The notes under the pieces were generated by a model. It searched no databases, was not told the origin of the DNA, and saw nothing but the letters and a program-made list of their open reading frames with translations. This document shows, one piece after another, positions 26,565-33,179 of a stretch of 33,179 nt of DNA. A program made the translations under genes and the position numbers. Numbering within the stretch: position 1 is the first letter of the stretch; every line of letters starts with the position of its first letter. The DNA is from a virus. Location of the stretch: the IMG/VR virus record IMGVR_UViG_3300008952_000174, positions 1 through 33,179 of that record. One strand, given 5' to 3'.

Positions 26565-27419
26565 TTATCCGTAGTAATAGTCCTTTATTGAAGGCTTCCA
26601 CTCACCCTCTGGTTCCTCCTCTATAACTACACCTTTTTGGGCAGCTTTTCGTTTGGCAGCTTTTTCGGCCTCTTCTTCCTTAATTACTTTGTCTAGAGCT
26701 TTCTCCGCGGCGGCTCGAACCTTATCCTTATCTTCAAACTCTTCTTTCATGGCCTCCGGATCCATAGCTGCAAGTGCGCCAATAGGTCCGAGGGCTGCTA
26801 AAATAGGTTCTGCTAACACATCATCATCTGGAATCACTGCCTTAATCACCATTACCAATAACAAAAACGGAAGCAGGATTAATAATATGATACAAATTGC
26901 TAAATCGAGAAGACCCAGGGTAGGAAGCATAGGCGCTTCTACGCCGGGTAGCATTAAAGCTGGAATTAATAATCCCATCATTCCGTCTAAAGAAAGATCC
27001 GGCACCTTAAGCTCACAAAGGCCCAAACACATATCAAGTGGAATTGTCAGAACACCAAAAATCAAATCAAATAAAGCGGGGATTCCTGGGATGTCGACAC
27101 CCGGCCAAGAGGGAAACTCTAGAGTACCCTGGATCCCGATCGGATCAGGGAATGGGAGCGGTGGAATATCCAAGCCCAAAAACGGTAAAGATGGCAACTT
27201 ACCTGGAAGACCGGGAAGATCGGCTATCTTTACAACAGGATCTCCAAATATTTCAAGAAGAGGTAACATTGGTGCGATCGATCCAAGACCAATGTTAATC
27301 ATTAATGTACAAAATCCCATGGGTGCATACTCACCTTCCGGAGGACACTCCAGGGGTAAGCATAAAAATAAGGGTGCCGCAACTGCTGTAACTGTCCCTA
27401 CGGGATCTCCGGGATCCAT
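26565..27419 (-). CDS. Pro/Leu-rich hydrophobic protein of unknown function, between spike and gp25 genes
   Basis: Not recognised. In this 284-residue protein, residues 1-165 are strikingly rich in Pro, Leu, Ile and Gly, with repeated PGLP/PSLP/PPLP-type turns (for example DLPGLPGKLPSLPFLGLDIP) and few charges. Residues about 168-195 form a strong hydrophobic helix (LAICIILLILLPFLLLVMVI). The remainder is a highly charged helix (EEFEDKDKVRAAAEKALDKV, then KEEEAEKAAKRKAA) ending DYYYG. There is an excellent ribosome site, and it is sandwiched between spike and gp25-like genes, where contractile injection systems often encode tip or PAAR proteins; no PAAR motif is visible. It could be a baseplate-hub or membrane-contacting tip component, or a chaperone. 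The opposite-strand open frame over this gene is best read as a shadow. Gene real; function unknown. Confidence 0.8.
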   Translation of the reverse strand: MDPGDPVGTVTAVAAPLFLCLPLECPPEGEYAPMGFCTLMINIGLGSIAPMLPLLEIFGDPVVKIADLPGLPGKLPSLPFLGLDIPPLPFPDPIGIQGTLEFPSWPGVDIPGIPALFDLIFGVLTIPLDMCLGLCELKVPDLSLDGMMGLLIPALMLPGVEAPMLPTLGLLDLAICIILLILLPFLLLVMVIKAVIPDDDVLAEPILAALGPIGALAAMDPEAMKEEFEDKDKVRAAAEKALDKVIKEEEAEKAAKRKAAQKGVVIEEEPEGEWKPSIKDYYYG

Positions 27420-27422
27420 ATT

Positions 27423-27429
27423 ACCTCCT
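27423..27429 (-). promoter_or_regulatory. Consensus Shine-Dalgarno before the 284-aa gene
   Basis: Minus-strand AGGAGGT lies three bases before the ATG and overlaps the TAG stop of the spike gene (TATAGGAGGTAATATG). It is the strongest ribosome site seen in the operon, which supports the 27419 start and suggests efficient expression of the hydrophobic protein. Confidence 0.7.
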
Positions 27430-29224
27430 ATAGTAGCTTAGCTACGGTACTCCTAGCATCATCCATTTCCTGCTTAAATGTAGCAATATGGCCTGCTAAG
27501 GGTGCCATAAGCACCGGTGCGCCAAGATTGCCGACAGAAGCCAAAACAGTGTCATTCAAATTATTGGCAAAATTATGGCATGCTGTGATAAATAGGTCAC
27601 CACATAACATAGGCTCAGTAGCACCGACACCGACGCTAAATTGATTACCTTCCCCAGGCCCACGCTCGAGGCCTGAGCCTATTACGACTTTCGGGCCATC
27701 AATCATAATGACGCCATCAGGCCGGATTGTAATCATTGCTCGACCCTCGCCACCCTCATCATCAGCAATACCCTCCTTGATAAGGGTAATTGACCCTTGG
27801 ATCGGTGGATCCTGAGAGGTGTCTTGTCTGGCAATGATACGTATCTCATCTGATTTCATAACAATTGCTGCTTGGCCTACACCATCGACAAATTCTTTGA
27901 GATATATGTCTGGGGTTGCATCTTTATCAACCGGCTCTCCTGCATTGGCATCATCATCAGCGATGGGAATTCCACCCTCAGGATATTCAATTCCGAAATT
28001 GAAATCTGGTAGAGTATTCATAGATACATATATGCGTGAAGCATCATTTAAGAAATCCGGGTCGCCCTCGGTTGGATTATCCAGTCGGTTGTGTGGATCA
28101 TCTGCGTCTATTTCCGGATAATCAGCGGTCTCGGCACCAGTTGGATTCTTATCAACTTCCCACTGGCCTCGGGAGTTCTTAATTAAGCGAGGCTGCGTTA
28201 GATCTGGGGCGTCTGTCTCAGGCTCTAGCCACCGCGCGCGGCCGGCAACAATATCAATCGTGCCCATGAAAAATCTTTCATTGGGTGCAGGAAAATCAAC
28301 AGGACTATCACCTGGAGCTAAGCTGGCCTGAGTCTTGTATACACCGGCTGTATCAGGCTCTACAGGGGCAGCAAAAGACTCTTCAGCGGCTTTTGTTCCT
28401 GTTGTCGAACCAGCATGCTCCTCGAGGATAGTACCGGCAACACCAAGATTAGCAGCATCTGAAGTTTTTACGTCGGCTATTTCGGCCAGGGTATCCCTAT
28501 GCACATCTGTCGTCCAGCTAGCACGTTCTTCACCCAGGCATATCAACGTATTATTTGAACCCATAATGACAAGATCACCTGGGCGTTTCGTAAAACGAGG
28601 AACAGCCTCATACGTTACCGCATGGGAAGCAAGGCTTCCCAGGTATAGTCTTTCATACTCCCAACGACCACTAGATAATGAAAGATCATTACTATCATCT
28701 CCATTTGGAAATGAAGGCTCAGCCTCGGGTGGATCTTCCTCGCTAGTTTCCTGTTGCTCATTTCCAGCTCGGGTGATATGCTCAAATGCCCTATCAAGAT
28801 GAGTAAAATTAACATCATCTACAAAATCTGGCCCATGGACGCGGCTCATCCAATATCCCCAAGCCTTTGTTCGATCGTCAGGATTTTCTAGGAATACCCA
28901 TACCTGTTCACCAGGCTTGAGTGGTAGTGCTAAGTGAGGTGAGAAAAAAGGAAAACATAATGTATAAGGAATGTCATTTTTGTCAGCATCATTTAGTATT
29001 TTAACAATACATGAGTTTCTAGGGGCTAACTTGAAAATCTTATCTTTTCCAGCAACCTCTTTAGCAGCTGACATCCACCTGTTAGGATCATAAAGCGCTG
29101 GGTCGTAAATTACATCAATAACAACACCACGATACAGTGCGGGTGTCCCACCCGCGGCTGCCTGATCAGCATCCTCATGAGCCTTCGCAGCTTGAGCTTC
29201 TACTACTAATTCTGTATCAGCCAT
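27428..29224 (-). CDS. gp5: Baseplate hub spike, T4 gp5-like OB-fold plus beta-helix, no lysozyme domain
   Basis: 598 residues. Residues about 28-140 match a gp5-type OB fold: YRGVVIDVIYDPALYDPNRW, then PYTLCFPFFSPHLALPLKPG, then EQVWVFLENPDDRTKAWGYW. An acidic linker (about 150-185) leads to RPGDLVIMGSNNTLICLGEE, typical of spike proteins from T4-like environmental phages. Near residues 465-545 are alternating strands (AAIVMKSDEIRIIARQD, GSITLIKEG, AMITIRPDGVIMIDGPKVVI) that look like the triple-stranded beta-helix needle. The T4 gp5 muramidase domain between OB and helix is not visible. The C-terminal ~60 residues are helical. Expected role: central spike that pierces the outer membrane at the baseplate centre. 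ATG is preceded by AGAGGGG. Start chosen as the first ATG, 3 nt after the previous stop. Confidence 0.85.
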   Translation of the reverse strand: MADTELVVEAQAAKAHEDADQAAAGGTPALYRGVVIDVIYDPALYDPNRWMSAAKEVAGKDKIFKLAPRNSCIVKILNDADKNDIPYTLCFPFFSPHLALPLKPGEQVWVFLENPDDRTKAWGYWMSRVHGPDFVDDVNFTHLDRAFEHITRAGNEQQETSEEDPPEAEPSFPNGDDSNDLSLSSGRWEYERLYLGSLASHAVTYEAVPRFTKRPGDLVIMGSNNTLICLGEERASWTTDVHRDTLAEIADVKTSDAANLGVAGTILEEHAGSTTGTKAAEESFAAPVEPDTAGVYKTQASLAPGDSPVDFPAPNERFFMGTIDIVAGRARWLEPETDAPDLTQPRLIKNSRGQWEVDKNPTGAETADYPEIDADDPHNRLDNPTEGDPDFLNDASRIYVSMNTLPDFNFGIEYPEGGIPIADDDANAGEPVDKDATPDIYLKEFVDGVGQAAIVMKSDEIRIIARQDTSQDPPIQGSITLIKEGIADDEGGEGRAMITIRPDGVIMIDGPKVVIGSGLERGPGEGNQFSVGVGATEPMLCGDLFITACHNFANNLNDTVLASVGNLGAPVLMAPLAGHIATFKQEMDDARSTVAKLL

Positions 29225-29227
29225 GTT

Positions 29228-29593
29228 CTACCCCTCTTGAATTTTCGAAAACAAATCGTCCGGATCAATCTGTGCAGCTTTTTCTTCGGCTTTACCAATT
29301 AGCTCCGCTAGCTTAAGAATCTGCTCATTAGATTTACTCATTCTCTCTAAATACTTTGATAATGTTGGACCCATTGTTGAATGTTCAAATGCACCACCTT
29401 GCATTTCAGCATGTGCCTCATCTAATAACCGGCCGGCTTGGGCTCGATCCCTAAGGGCATTCTCATATATTTCCTGCCAAAGGAGCTTCTTTTTATCTTC
29501 AGACTGCTCAATCGAATTTAACAGTTCAGCAAACTTTTTTAGCTTTTCCTCTGATTTTTCAACCTTCGTTAGCATTTTCTCTTCAGCGCTCAT
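29228..29593 (-). CDS. 121-aa highly charged helical protein, unknown (next to sigma gene)
   Basis: Not recognised with confidence. It is almost entirely alpha-helical and charged: an N-terminal coiled-coil-like stretch (MLTKVEKSEEKLKKFAELLN), then DKKKLLWQEIYENALRDRAQ, a short break (AFEHSTMGPTLSKYLERM), another helix (SNEQILKLAELIGKAEEKAA) and the tail DPDDLFSKIQEG. ATG is preceded by AGGGAGG, a strong ribosome site overlapping the stop of the sigma gene. Its size and place beside a gp55-like sigma factor recall T4 gp33 (112 aa, late co-activator), but I see no sequence signature that proves this. The middle helices are also compatible with a small terminase-like or assembly chaperone protein. 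Confidence 0.8.
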   Translation of the reverse strand: MSAEEKMLTKVEKSEEKLKKFAELLNSIEQSEDKKKLLWQEIYENALRDRAQAGRLLDEAHAEMQGGAFEHSTMGPTLSKYLERMSKSNEQILKLAELIGKAEEKAAQIDPDDLFSKIQEG

Positions 29594-29602
29594 AGTTCCT
29601 CC

Positions 29603-30343
29603 CTAAAAAATATCAAACTGCCGATCTGTACCATGTACTAGAGCGCGATAATGCTTCCTTATAATAGACATAGCAACTGATAGCTGCTTAGGCGATAGGC
29701 CTGAAATATCCCTAACGTATACAAAGATTGCACGCTTATTTAGAAAATCAAGTTGATCCACTGTCTCGAATACGGTAATTACCGCATCGATACATTTCTT
29801 CTCGTTTTCTCCGGAGACGCGACTCTGAATCTCTTTAAGCACTTCCATAATCTCAGCGCGGAAGTTTTGCTTTATCATGATCTCGTCAGGGGCTAGCACC
29901 ACATCATGTGCTGCATATTTTGCCTTGTCACGTCGACTCATTCCCTCTTGGTGATCTGCGCTGACGTGCCGTCTCTCGTTTTTAATCCTTCGCCTAGAAT
30001 TTATAATCAACCAATTCTTGGCAACAACATTAAAATATGAAAAAGCCTTGGTACCCTTGCTAGGGTCCCACTTATGGAGGGTCTCAAATAGAAACGAAAC
30101 ACAGTCGCTTTTAAGGTGCTCATATGGCTCAGATTTTGACACAAACCCATATATGAATATTAGGTTTTGAGCTAGCTTGTCAAACGCCGGGAATATTCTC
30201 TCAACATATAGCTTATCTTTCTCAGCCATATCTTCAGAGTTTTGATACTCTATAATTGCAGCCTGTGTATCAGCGCTAAAATACGGATTTGAAGACGTAC
30301 CCTTGCGACGACGGCGTATTTTTCTTTTCACCTTCTTTGTCAA
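29603..30343 (-). CDS. gp55: T4 gp55-like late-transcription sigma factor
   Basis: 246 residues, longer than T4 gp55 (185). The start is TTG (30343-30341) with AAGGA eight bases upstream; no better ATG keeps the basic N-terminus (KKVKRKIRRRRKG). Residues about 45-70 resemble sigma region 2.1. The stretch FLFETLHKWDPSKGTKAFSY followed by FNVVAKNWLIINSRRRIKNE is a clear sigma region 2.2-2.4 pattern of the phage late-sigma type. Near residues 210-235, LSPKQLSVAMSIIRKHYRAL could be an HTH-like helix pair. The protein ends RQFDIF, close to the beta-clamp-binding pentapeptide QL(S/D)LF; T4 gp55 also ends in a clamp-binding segment. Role: directs host RNA polymerase to late promoters, coupled to the replication clamp. 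It lies inside a structural operon. Confidence 0.83.
   Translation of the reverse strand: MTKKVKRKIRRRRKGTSSNPYFSADTQAAIIEYQNSEDMAEKDKLYVERIFPAFDKLAQNLIFIYGFVSKSEPYEHLKSDCVSFLFETLHKWDPSKGTKAFSYFNVVAKNWLIINSRRRIKNERRHVSADHQEGMSRRDKAKYAAHDVVLAPDEIMIKQNFRAEIMEVLKEIQSRVSGENEKKCIDAVITVFETVDQLDFLNKRAIFVYVRDISGLSPKQLSVAMSIIRKHYRALVHGTDRQFDIF
29606..29620 (-). other. Candidate sliding-clamp-binding motif QFDIF at sigma C-terminus
   Basis: These are the last five codons before the TAG stop of the sigma gene: CAG TTT GAT ATT TTT. The peptide fits the bacterial clamp motif QL(S/D)LF at Q, D and final F, with conservative changes at the other two sites. Terminal placement matches the clamp-tethering tail of T4 gp55. 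Confidence 0.5.
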
Positions 30344-30356
30344 AACGTTTATCCTT
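30341..30356 (-). promoter_or_regulatory. TTG start with AAGGA ribosome site for sigma gene
   Basis: The minus strand reads GAAGGATAAACGTTTTGACA: AAGGA overlaps the last codons and TAA stop of the preceding membrane-protein gene, and eight bases later comes TTG, which opens the sigma frame. No in-frame ATG occurs before the conserved region until MAEKDK around codon 39. A TTG start implies reduced translation of a regulatory protein. Confidence 0.6.
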
Positions 30357-30672
30357 CGTACGAAACATCGGTATCGGTGCCCTCATCGCTAGTATCAGAA
30401 ACATTCGAATTAGCCACAATGATATTATGAACTGCCGCATGGCAACCCTTAATATCAGAGACGACTCTTCTAATTTGGGGATTATCATAAAAGAGAGGCA
30501 TCTCGAGAATTCTCTCCATTGATTCTTCTTTTTCCTCTAATACTGCTAATGCATCACCGACACGATCCTCCAAGTCAAATATTATAAATGCAAATTTAAC
30601 TACGAAGTATGATAGTGTAAAGATAATGGCCGTCAATATCCCTATTACTATCCACGCAACAGTCGGTGTCAT
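30349..30672 (-). CDS. 107-aa single-pass membrane protein with cytoplasmic helical tail, unknown
   Basis: Residues about 5-33 form one transmembrane helix (VAWIVIGILTAIIFTLSYFV). Then comes a coiled helix (LEDRVGDALAVLEEKEESME) followed by MPLFYDNPQIRRVVSDIKG and an Asp/Ser-rich tail. I associate this 'LEDRV...P.FYD.P..R.VV.DIK' pattern with small conserved proteins in T4-like environmental phages, where function is unknown; this is memory of a family, not a search. ATG overlaps the TGA of the preceding glycosyltransferase (ATGA), so translation is coupled, and 5 nt separate its stop from the sigma start. A host-membrane or inner-membrane assembly role is possible but unsupported. Confidence 0.82.
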   Translation of the reverse strand: MTPTVAWIVIGILTAIIFTLSYFVVKFAFIIFDLEDRVGDALAVLEEKEESMERILEMPLFYDNPQIRRVVSDIKGCHAAVHNIIVANSNVSDTSDEGTDTDVSYEG

Positions 30673-31829
30673 AACCCTAGTATTCCCCCAAGGGCCTCAT
30701 CATAAATCAAATTAATGCTTTCCTGTGAGTACTCTTTCACTAAAATCTTTTTAAGATCTTGAGCCCATTTGGTGGGCATATCCGGTTGTTCACGAAACTT
30801 TGACAATCTTCTTTTTGCATCATGCTCCAAGGGTTCTGCCCACTTTGTTCCTGGTACGAAAATCCTATTATCAATTCTTGATCTGTGTACGTCGGCTAAT
30901 TGATATTGAACCTTTAGAAATTTTCCTTTATTTAGAAAATCTAAGTGACCTGACCAGTTCGTTGCCATCACCGGTAATCCGCTAGCTGCGGCTTCCAATA
31001 AAGGCAATCCGTATCCTTCGCCACGTGTTAGTGATACTAAGGCCTTAATCTTTGGATGCCTATATAACGATGCCATTTCCTCTTGCGTCATAGCTCCATG
31101 TAGAAAATGAAGTTTAGGATTAGGGCCATCGCGAGCTTCGTCCATTAATGCAGTTAATAATTTTGTGGTAACGACCCTGTCAATCTTCGTATTTTTTCCT
31201 GAATTTGTCTTAAGAATGATTCCCACATTTTCATCATTATGGAATGTTTCGCAAATCCACTTTATAGTATTGAAAATATTCTTTCGATCATTATGTGGAT
31301 TATTTCCAGTGAGCTGGCCTACAATTAGAAAATTAAAATCAGTCGAGAAATCTATATCAAGCTTAGGAAGCTTTTTCTTTGCAATCGAGTCATAGTAGGC
31401 TTCTGGAATAATATGTAGAGGAACACTTAGGGCACCGGTAGCTTCAATACAATTCTTTACATGAGCTGATGGTACTACTATAGCATCCATTTGATTACTG
31501 GCCAAAATCCATTGTGGATTGCAACGGTCAGTTTCAACATATGCAGAAATTCCCACGTTTTTCTTTGCTAGCGTAGGATCCCACTCATTTGGAAGTTGAA
31601 CCTGAAACGATACATCTGGCTTTTTCTGTAATTGCACAGACCTCTTCATTATCTCGTTAACTAGGCCGGCTTCGTAATCCGGATTAATCATCCAGGAGGT
31701 TGCACCCCATGGAACAACTTGAGTATATACATCAACGTCCTTTGTAAGCAACCATCTAAAAACCTGCCTGGCATGGGTCCCATATCCAGAATAACTAAGT
31801 AGCGGAGCCCTAATTACAACAGACTTCAT
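30669..31829 (-). CDS. GT-B glycosyltransferase, family-4-like (386 aa)
   Basis: The N-terminus (VVIRAPLLSYSGYGTHARQV) is the glycine-rich acceptor-side loop of GT-B enzymes. The middle has a conserved-looking NFLIVGQLTGNNPHNDRKNI strand-loop, and ALVSLTRGEGYGLPLLEAAA carries the EX7E motif (Glu271 and Glu279) that binds the nucleotide-sugar donor. It continues into SGLPVMATNWSGHLDFL, typical of GT4. Length is normal and no truncation is seen. ATG overlaps the TGA of the upstream glycosyltransferase gene, so the two are co-translated. Sugar donor and acceptor are unknown. Possible targets are the virion's own large proteins, host surface glycans or phage DNA. No membrane anchor or signal peptide, so cytoplasmic. 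Confidence 0.85.
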   Translation of the reverse strand: MKSVVIRAPLLSYSGYGTHARQVFRWLLTKDVDVYTQVVPWGATSWMINPDYEAGLVNEIMKRSVQLQKKPDVSFQVQLPNEWDPTLAKKNVGISAYVETDRCNPQWILASNQMDAIVVPSAHVKNCIEATGALSVPLHIIPEAYYDSIAKKKLPKLDIDFSTDFNFLIVGQLTGNNPHNDRKNIFNTIKWICETFHNDENVGIILKTNSGKNTKIDRVVTTKLLTALMDEARDGPNPKLHFLHGAMTQEEMASLYRHPKIKALVSLTRGEGYGLPLLEAAASGLPVMATNWSGHLDFLNKGKFLKVQYQLADVHRSRIDNRIFVPGTKWAEPLEHDAKRRLSKFREQPDMPTKWAQDLKKILVKEYSQESINLIYDEALGGILGL

Positions 31830-33070
31830 ATTACTTTACACTCCCATGGCTCATATTTTTCTTTCCAATTATCAATCGTTTCACACATGGTATTATGCCA
31901 TAAGTCTACAGTCGTTTGATGATTAAACTCAGACAACACATATTCGCGTGCTTTGTTACCTAACTCTGCCCGGGCATCGGGGCCCATTTCATAAAGTTTT
32001 TCTATAGCATCAGCAACAGTTGTATGTGATACTAGATCTTCATATATGTAAGGTACCTGTTGAGATCCGACTAGCGTCTTAAACTCAACGTCTAAAGCAA
32101 TACCATTTTCACTATTATCACGATGATCAACAACTTGTCTCGTTAAGCCGCCGGTCTTGGTCGCGATAATGGGCTTACCAACCTGCATAGCTTCGAGAGT
32201 AGCTAATCCAAAACCCTCAGCATAGCTAATGTTTATCGACACATCAGATATGTTATGCAAAATATTAATCTGGTCAAATTCTAAACGATCCTTTGAAAAG
32301 ACGATCGTGTCTTTCACACCTAACATATCGCAGACTTCATATAAGTTCTGACCCTCACGATCAATAGGGTCGGTATGCAACAATAGCGTAGCATTACGAT
32401 GGCCGTGGTTTTTCTCAAGGCGCTTTATAAACTCTGCCCATGCCCAAATTAAATCACCAGCGCGCTTTCGGCGCGCATTTCTATTAATCCAAAAAGCAAC
32501 AAAATGATTTGCCCGGGCTTTTCCCAGTATTTTCGTCTTATGACGTTTTATGTCTTTCTCTGAAAGTGGTTTATATATTTCTTCCGGAAGCGCGTGGGGA
32601 ATAAAGTTAACACGATCAGGTACTAGCTCACTGCACATCTCATATGTAAGATAGGAGTGACAGTTAATTAAATCTGTCGATTCATATAGCACTTTATTAA
32701 ACTCAGGCGTGGGCCGGTTATCCCAGACATGCCAATAAGCAATGGGACATACCTGATGAATTTCATCTTCCATCTCCCACAACCAAATAAAAAACCGTGG
32801 ATCTGTAAAGATCAACACAATATCTGGTTTCTCAGTTGCTAGTGTAACCCTGAGTAGTTCTTTATTTCCGAAACCGTCGATCGGCTTGATGAAAAAATCA
32901 TCAGTGACCTTTACGGTATCATAGTTATCATGCTTAACTGCAGCGCCAAACTGACGAACTGACCATTCTTCCTTTTCAAGAAGACCAAACACTAAGTGGC
33001 GGGTTTGTACACCAACCCCGCTAGTGCTCAGAGCATGATCTGATATCAATAGTATCTTTTTCTTCTTCAT
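31826..33070 (-). CDS. GT-B glycosyltransferase, family-4-like (414 aa)
   Basis: The N-terminus KKKILLISDHALSTSGVGVQ contains the first Rossmann strand and acceptor loop. The middle (HFVAFWINRNARRKRAGDLI) is a donor-domain opening with the usual 'N.RKR' loop. VSINISYAEGFGLATLEAMQ has the EX7E donor motif (Glu285 and Glu293), followed by GKPIIATKTGGLTRQVVD. The C-terminal helix (REYVLSEFNHQTTVDLWHNT) packs back on the N-domain in this fold. ATG follows an AGGA six bases away. It is the first complete gene here, after a 53-nt gap, and overlaps the next glycosyltransferase by four bases. The two enzymes differ clearly in sequence, so they probably add different sugars or act on different acceptors. 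Confidence 0.86.
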   Translation of the reverse strand: MKKKKILLISDHALSTSGVGVQTRHLVFGLLEKEEWSVRQFGAAVKHDNYDTVKVTDDFFIKPIDGFGNKELLRVTLATEKPDIVLIFTDPRFFIWLWEMEDEIHQVCPIAYWHVWDNRPTPEFNKVLYESTDLINCHSYLTYEMCSELVPDRVNFIPHALPEEIYKPLSEKDIKRHKTKILGKARANHFVAFWINRNARRKRAGDLIWAWAEFIKRLEKNHGHRNATLLLHTDPIDREGQNLYEVCDMLGVKDTIVFSKDRLEFDQINILHNISDVSINISYAEGFGLATLEAMQVGKPIIATKTGGLTRQVVDHRDNSENGIALDVEFKTLVGSQQVPYIYEDLVSHTTVADAIEKLYEMGPDARAELGNKAREYVLSEFNHQTTVDLWHNTMCETIDNWKEKYEPWECKVI

Positions 33071-33123
33071 TAGCCGTCCTACCGCCTAGTAATAAAATAT
33101 CACATCCTGATGCGTGATAAACC
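33071..33123 (-). promoter_or_regulatory. 53-nt intergenic gap with imperfect inverted repeat upstream of glycosyltransferase pair
   Basis: On the minus strand this reads from the previous stop into GTGATATTTTATTACTAG and an AGGA ribosome site. Positions 33099-33118 (ATCACATCCTGATGCGTGAT) form an imperfect inverted repeat with a two-base bulge and a very small loop, followed on the minus strand by ATATTTTATT. It may be a weak terminator of the preceding gene or part of a promoter. I do not see a TATAAATA late-promoter box. Confidence 0.3.
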
Positions 33124-33179
33124 TTAATCATCAATTACGGCACGGCCAATCATTAACTCCCAATCTCGAGCAGCCTGGG
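33124..33179 (-). CDS. C-terminal 17 codons of an unidentified gene cut by the window edge
   Basis: The only minus-strand frame open for most of this stretch ends QAARDWELMIGRAVIDD and then TAA at 33126-33124. The composition looks protein-like and the placement fits the gene-dense layout, but 17 residues are too few to name a family. The other two minus frames stop at or before similar positions, so this is a probable rather than proven gene end. Confidence 0.4.
   Translation of the reverse strand, partial: QAARDWELMIGRAVIDD

Noticed and set aside
26565-27419. PAAR-type spike tip for the 284-aa protein
   Set aside because: Gene position is suggestive, but there is no PAAR motif, no short cone-like repeat and a strong membrane helix is present.
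26653-27441. 262-codon plus-strand open frame
   Set aside because: It lies entirely opposite the 284-aa gene, which has a consensus ribosome site and operon context. The Ser/Gly/Asn-rich translation is what the reverse of a Pro/Leu/Ile-rich gene gives.
27428-29224. Lysozyme domain in the gp5-like spike
   Set aside because: The T4 gp5 muramidase catalytic pattern is not visible between OB fold and beta-helix; that region is an acidic linker and strands.
30276-30488. 70-codon minus-strand frame across the membrane-protein/sigma junction
   Set aside because: Overlaps two better-supported genes in another frame and has no recognisable content.
33099-33118. Intrinsic terminator before the glycosyltransferase genes
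   Set aside because: The inverted repeat is bulged with a near-zero loop and lacks a GC-rich stem, so it is recorded only as a possible regulatory gap.
1-33179. tRNA genes, CRISPR arrays, IS elements, attachment sites
   Set aside because: No cloverleaf in the two gaps, no regularly spaced identical repeats and no transposase or integrase frame; the window is almost fully coding on one strand.

Overview
The window reads as part of the virion-structure region of a contractile-tailed (myovirus-type) bacteriophage related to the T4 superfamily, most likely a large-genome virus. The evidence is a gp5-like spike, a gp25-like and a gp6-like baseplate wedge protein in typical order, a T4 gp55-like late sigma factor, and very large adhesin-like structural proteins. 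Base composition looks intermediate (roughly mid-40s % GC by eye). No integrase, tRNA, rRNA, IS element or CRISPR array is visible. The host cannot be deduced; a marine or other environmental phage is plausible but is inference.

Every convincing gene lies on the minus strand, so transcription runs from high to low coordinates. Genes are packed with 1-4 nt overlaps or gaps of at most 10 nt. Only two short gaps exist: 33071-33123 and 26516-26564. In order of transcription: the tail end of an unidentified gene (33179-33124); two GT-B family-4-like glycosyltransferases (33070-30669); a one-pass membrane protein (30672-30349); a gp55-like sigma factor with a TTG start and a C-terminal QFDIF that resembles the sliding-clamp-binding pentapeptide (30343-29603); a 121-aa helical protein; a gp5-like spike (29224-27428); a Pro/Leu-rich hydrophobic 284-aa protein; gp25-like (26515-26018); gp6-like (26014-24152); a 666-aa protein with a CBM96/DNRLRE-like N-terminal beta-sandwich; a 1877-aa protein with two LamG-like regions flanking a segment resembling P2 tail protein I; a 2901-aa modular protein; and a further giant protein of at least 2598 residues that begins at 7796 and is open to the left edge.

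The right third encodes late transcription control and the central tail spike and baseplate. The left two thirds (22 kb) encode three consecutive giant, acidic, beta-rich proteins that share degenerate modules with each other and with the 666-aa protein: IWF(N/D)VD segments, FDKM segments with Asp-rich calcium-loop look, W-x-DGGVTL segments, (S/D)xEWxxxxGY segments, and an 'AIN...GNLxI' domain. The natural reading is a baseplate-anchored host-recognition apparatus built from a recombining set of domains. The glycosyltransferases upstream could modify the virion or host surface. That last step is inference.
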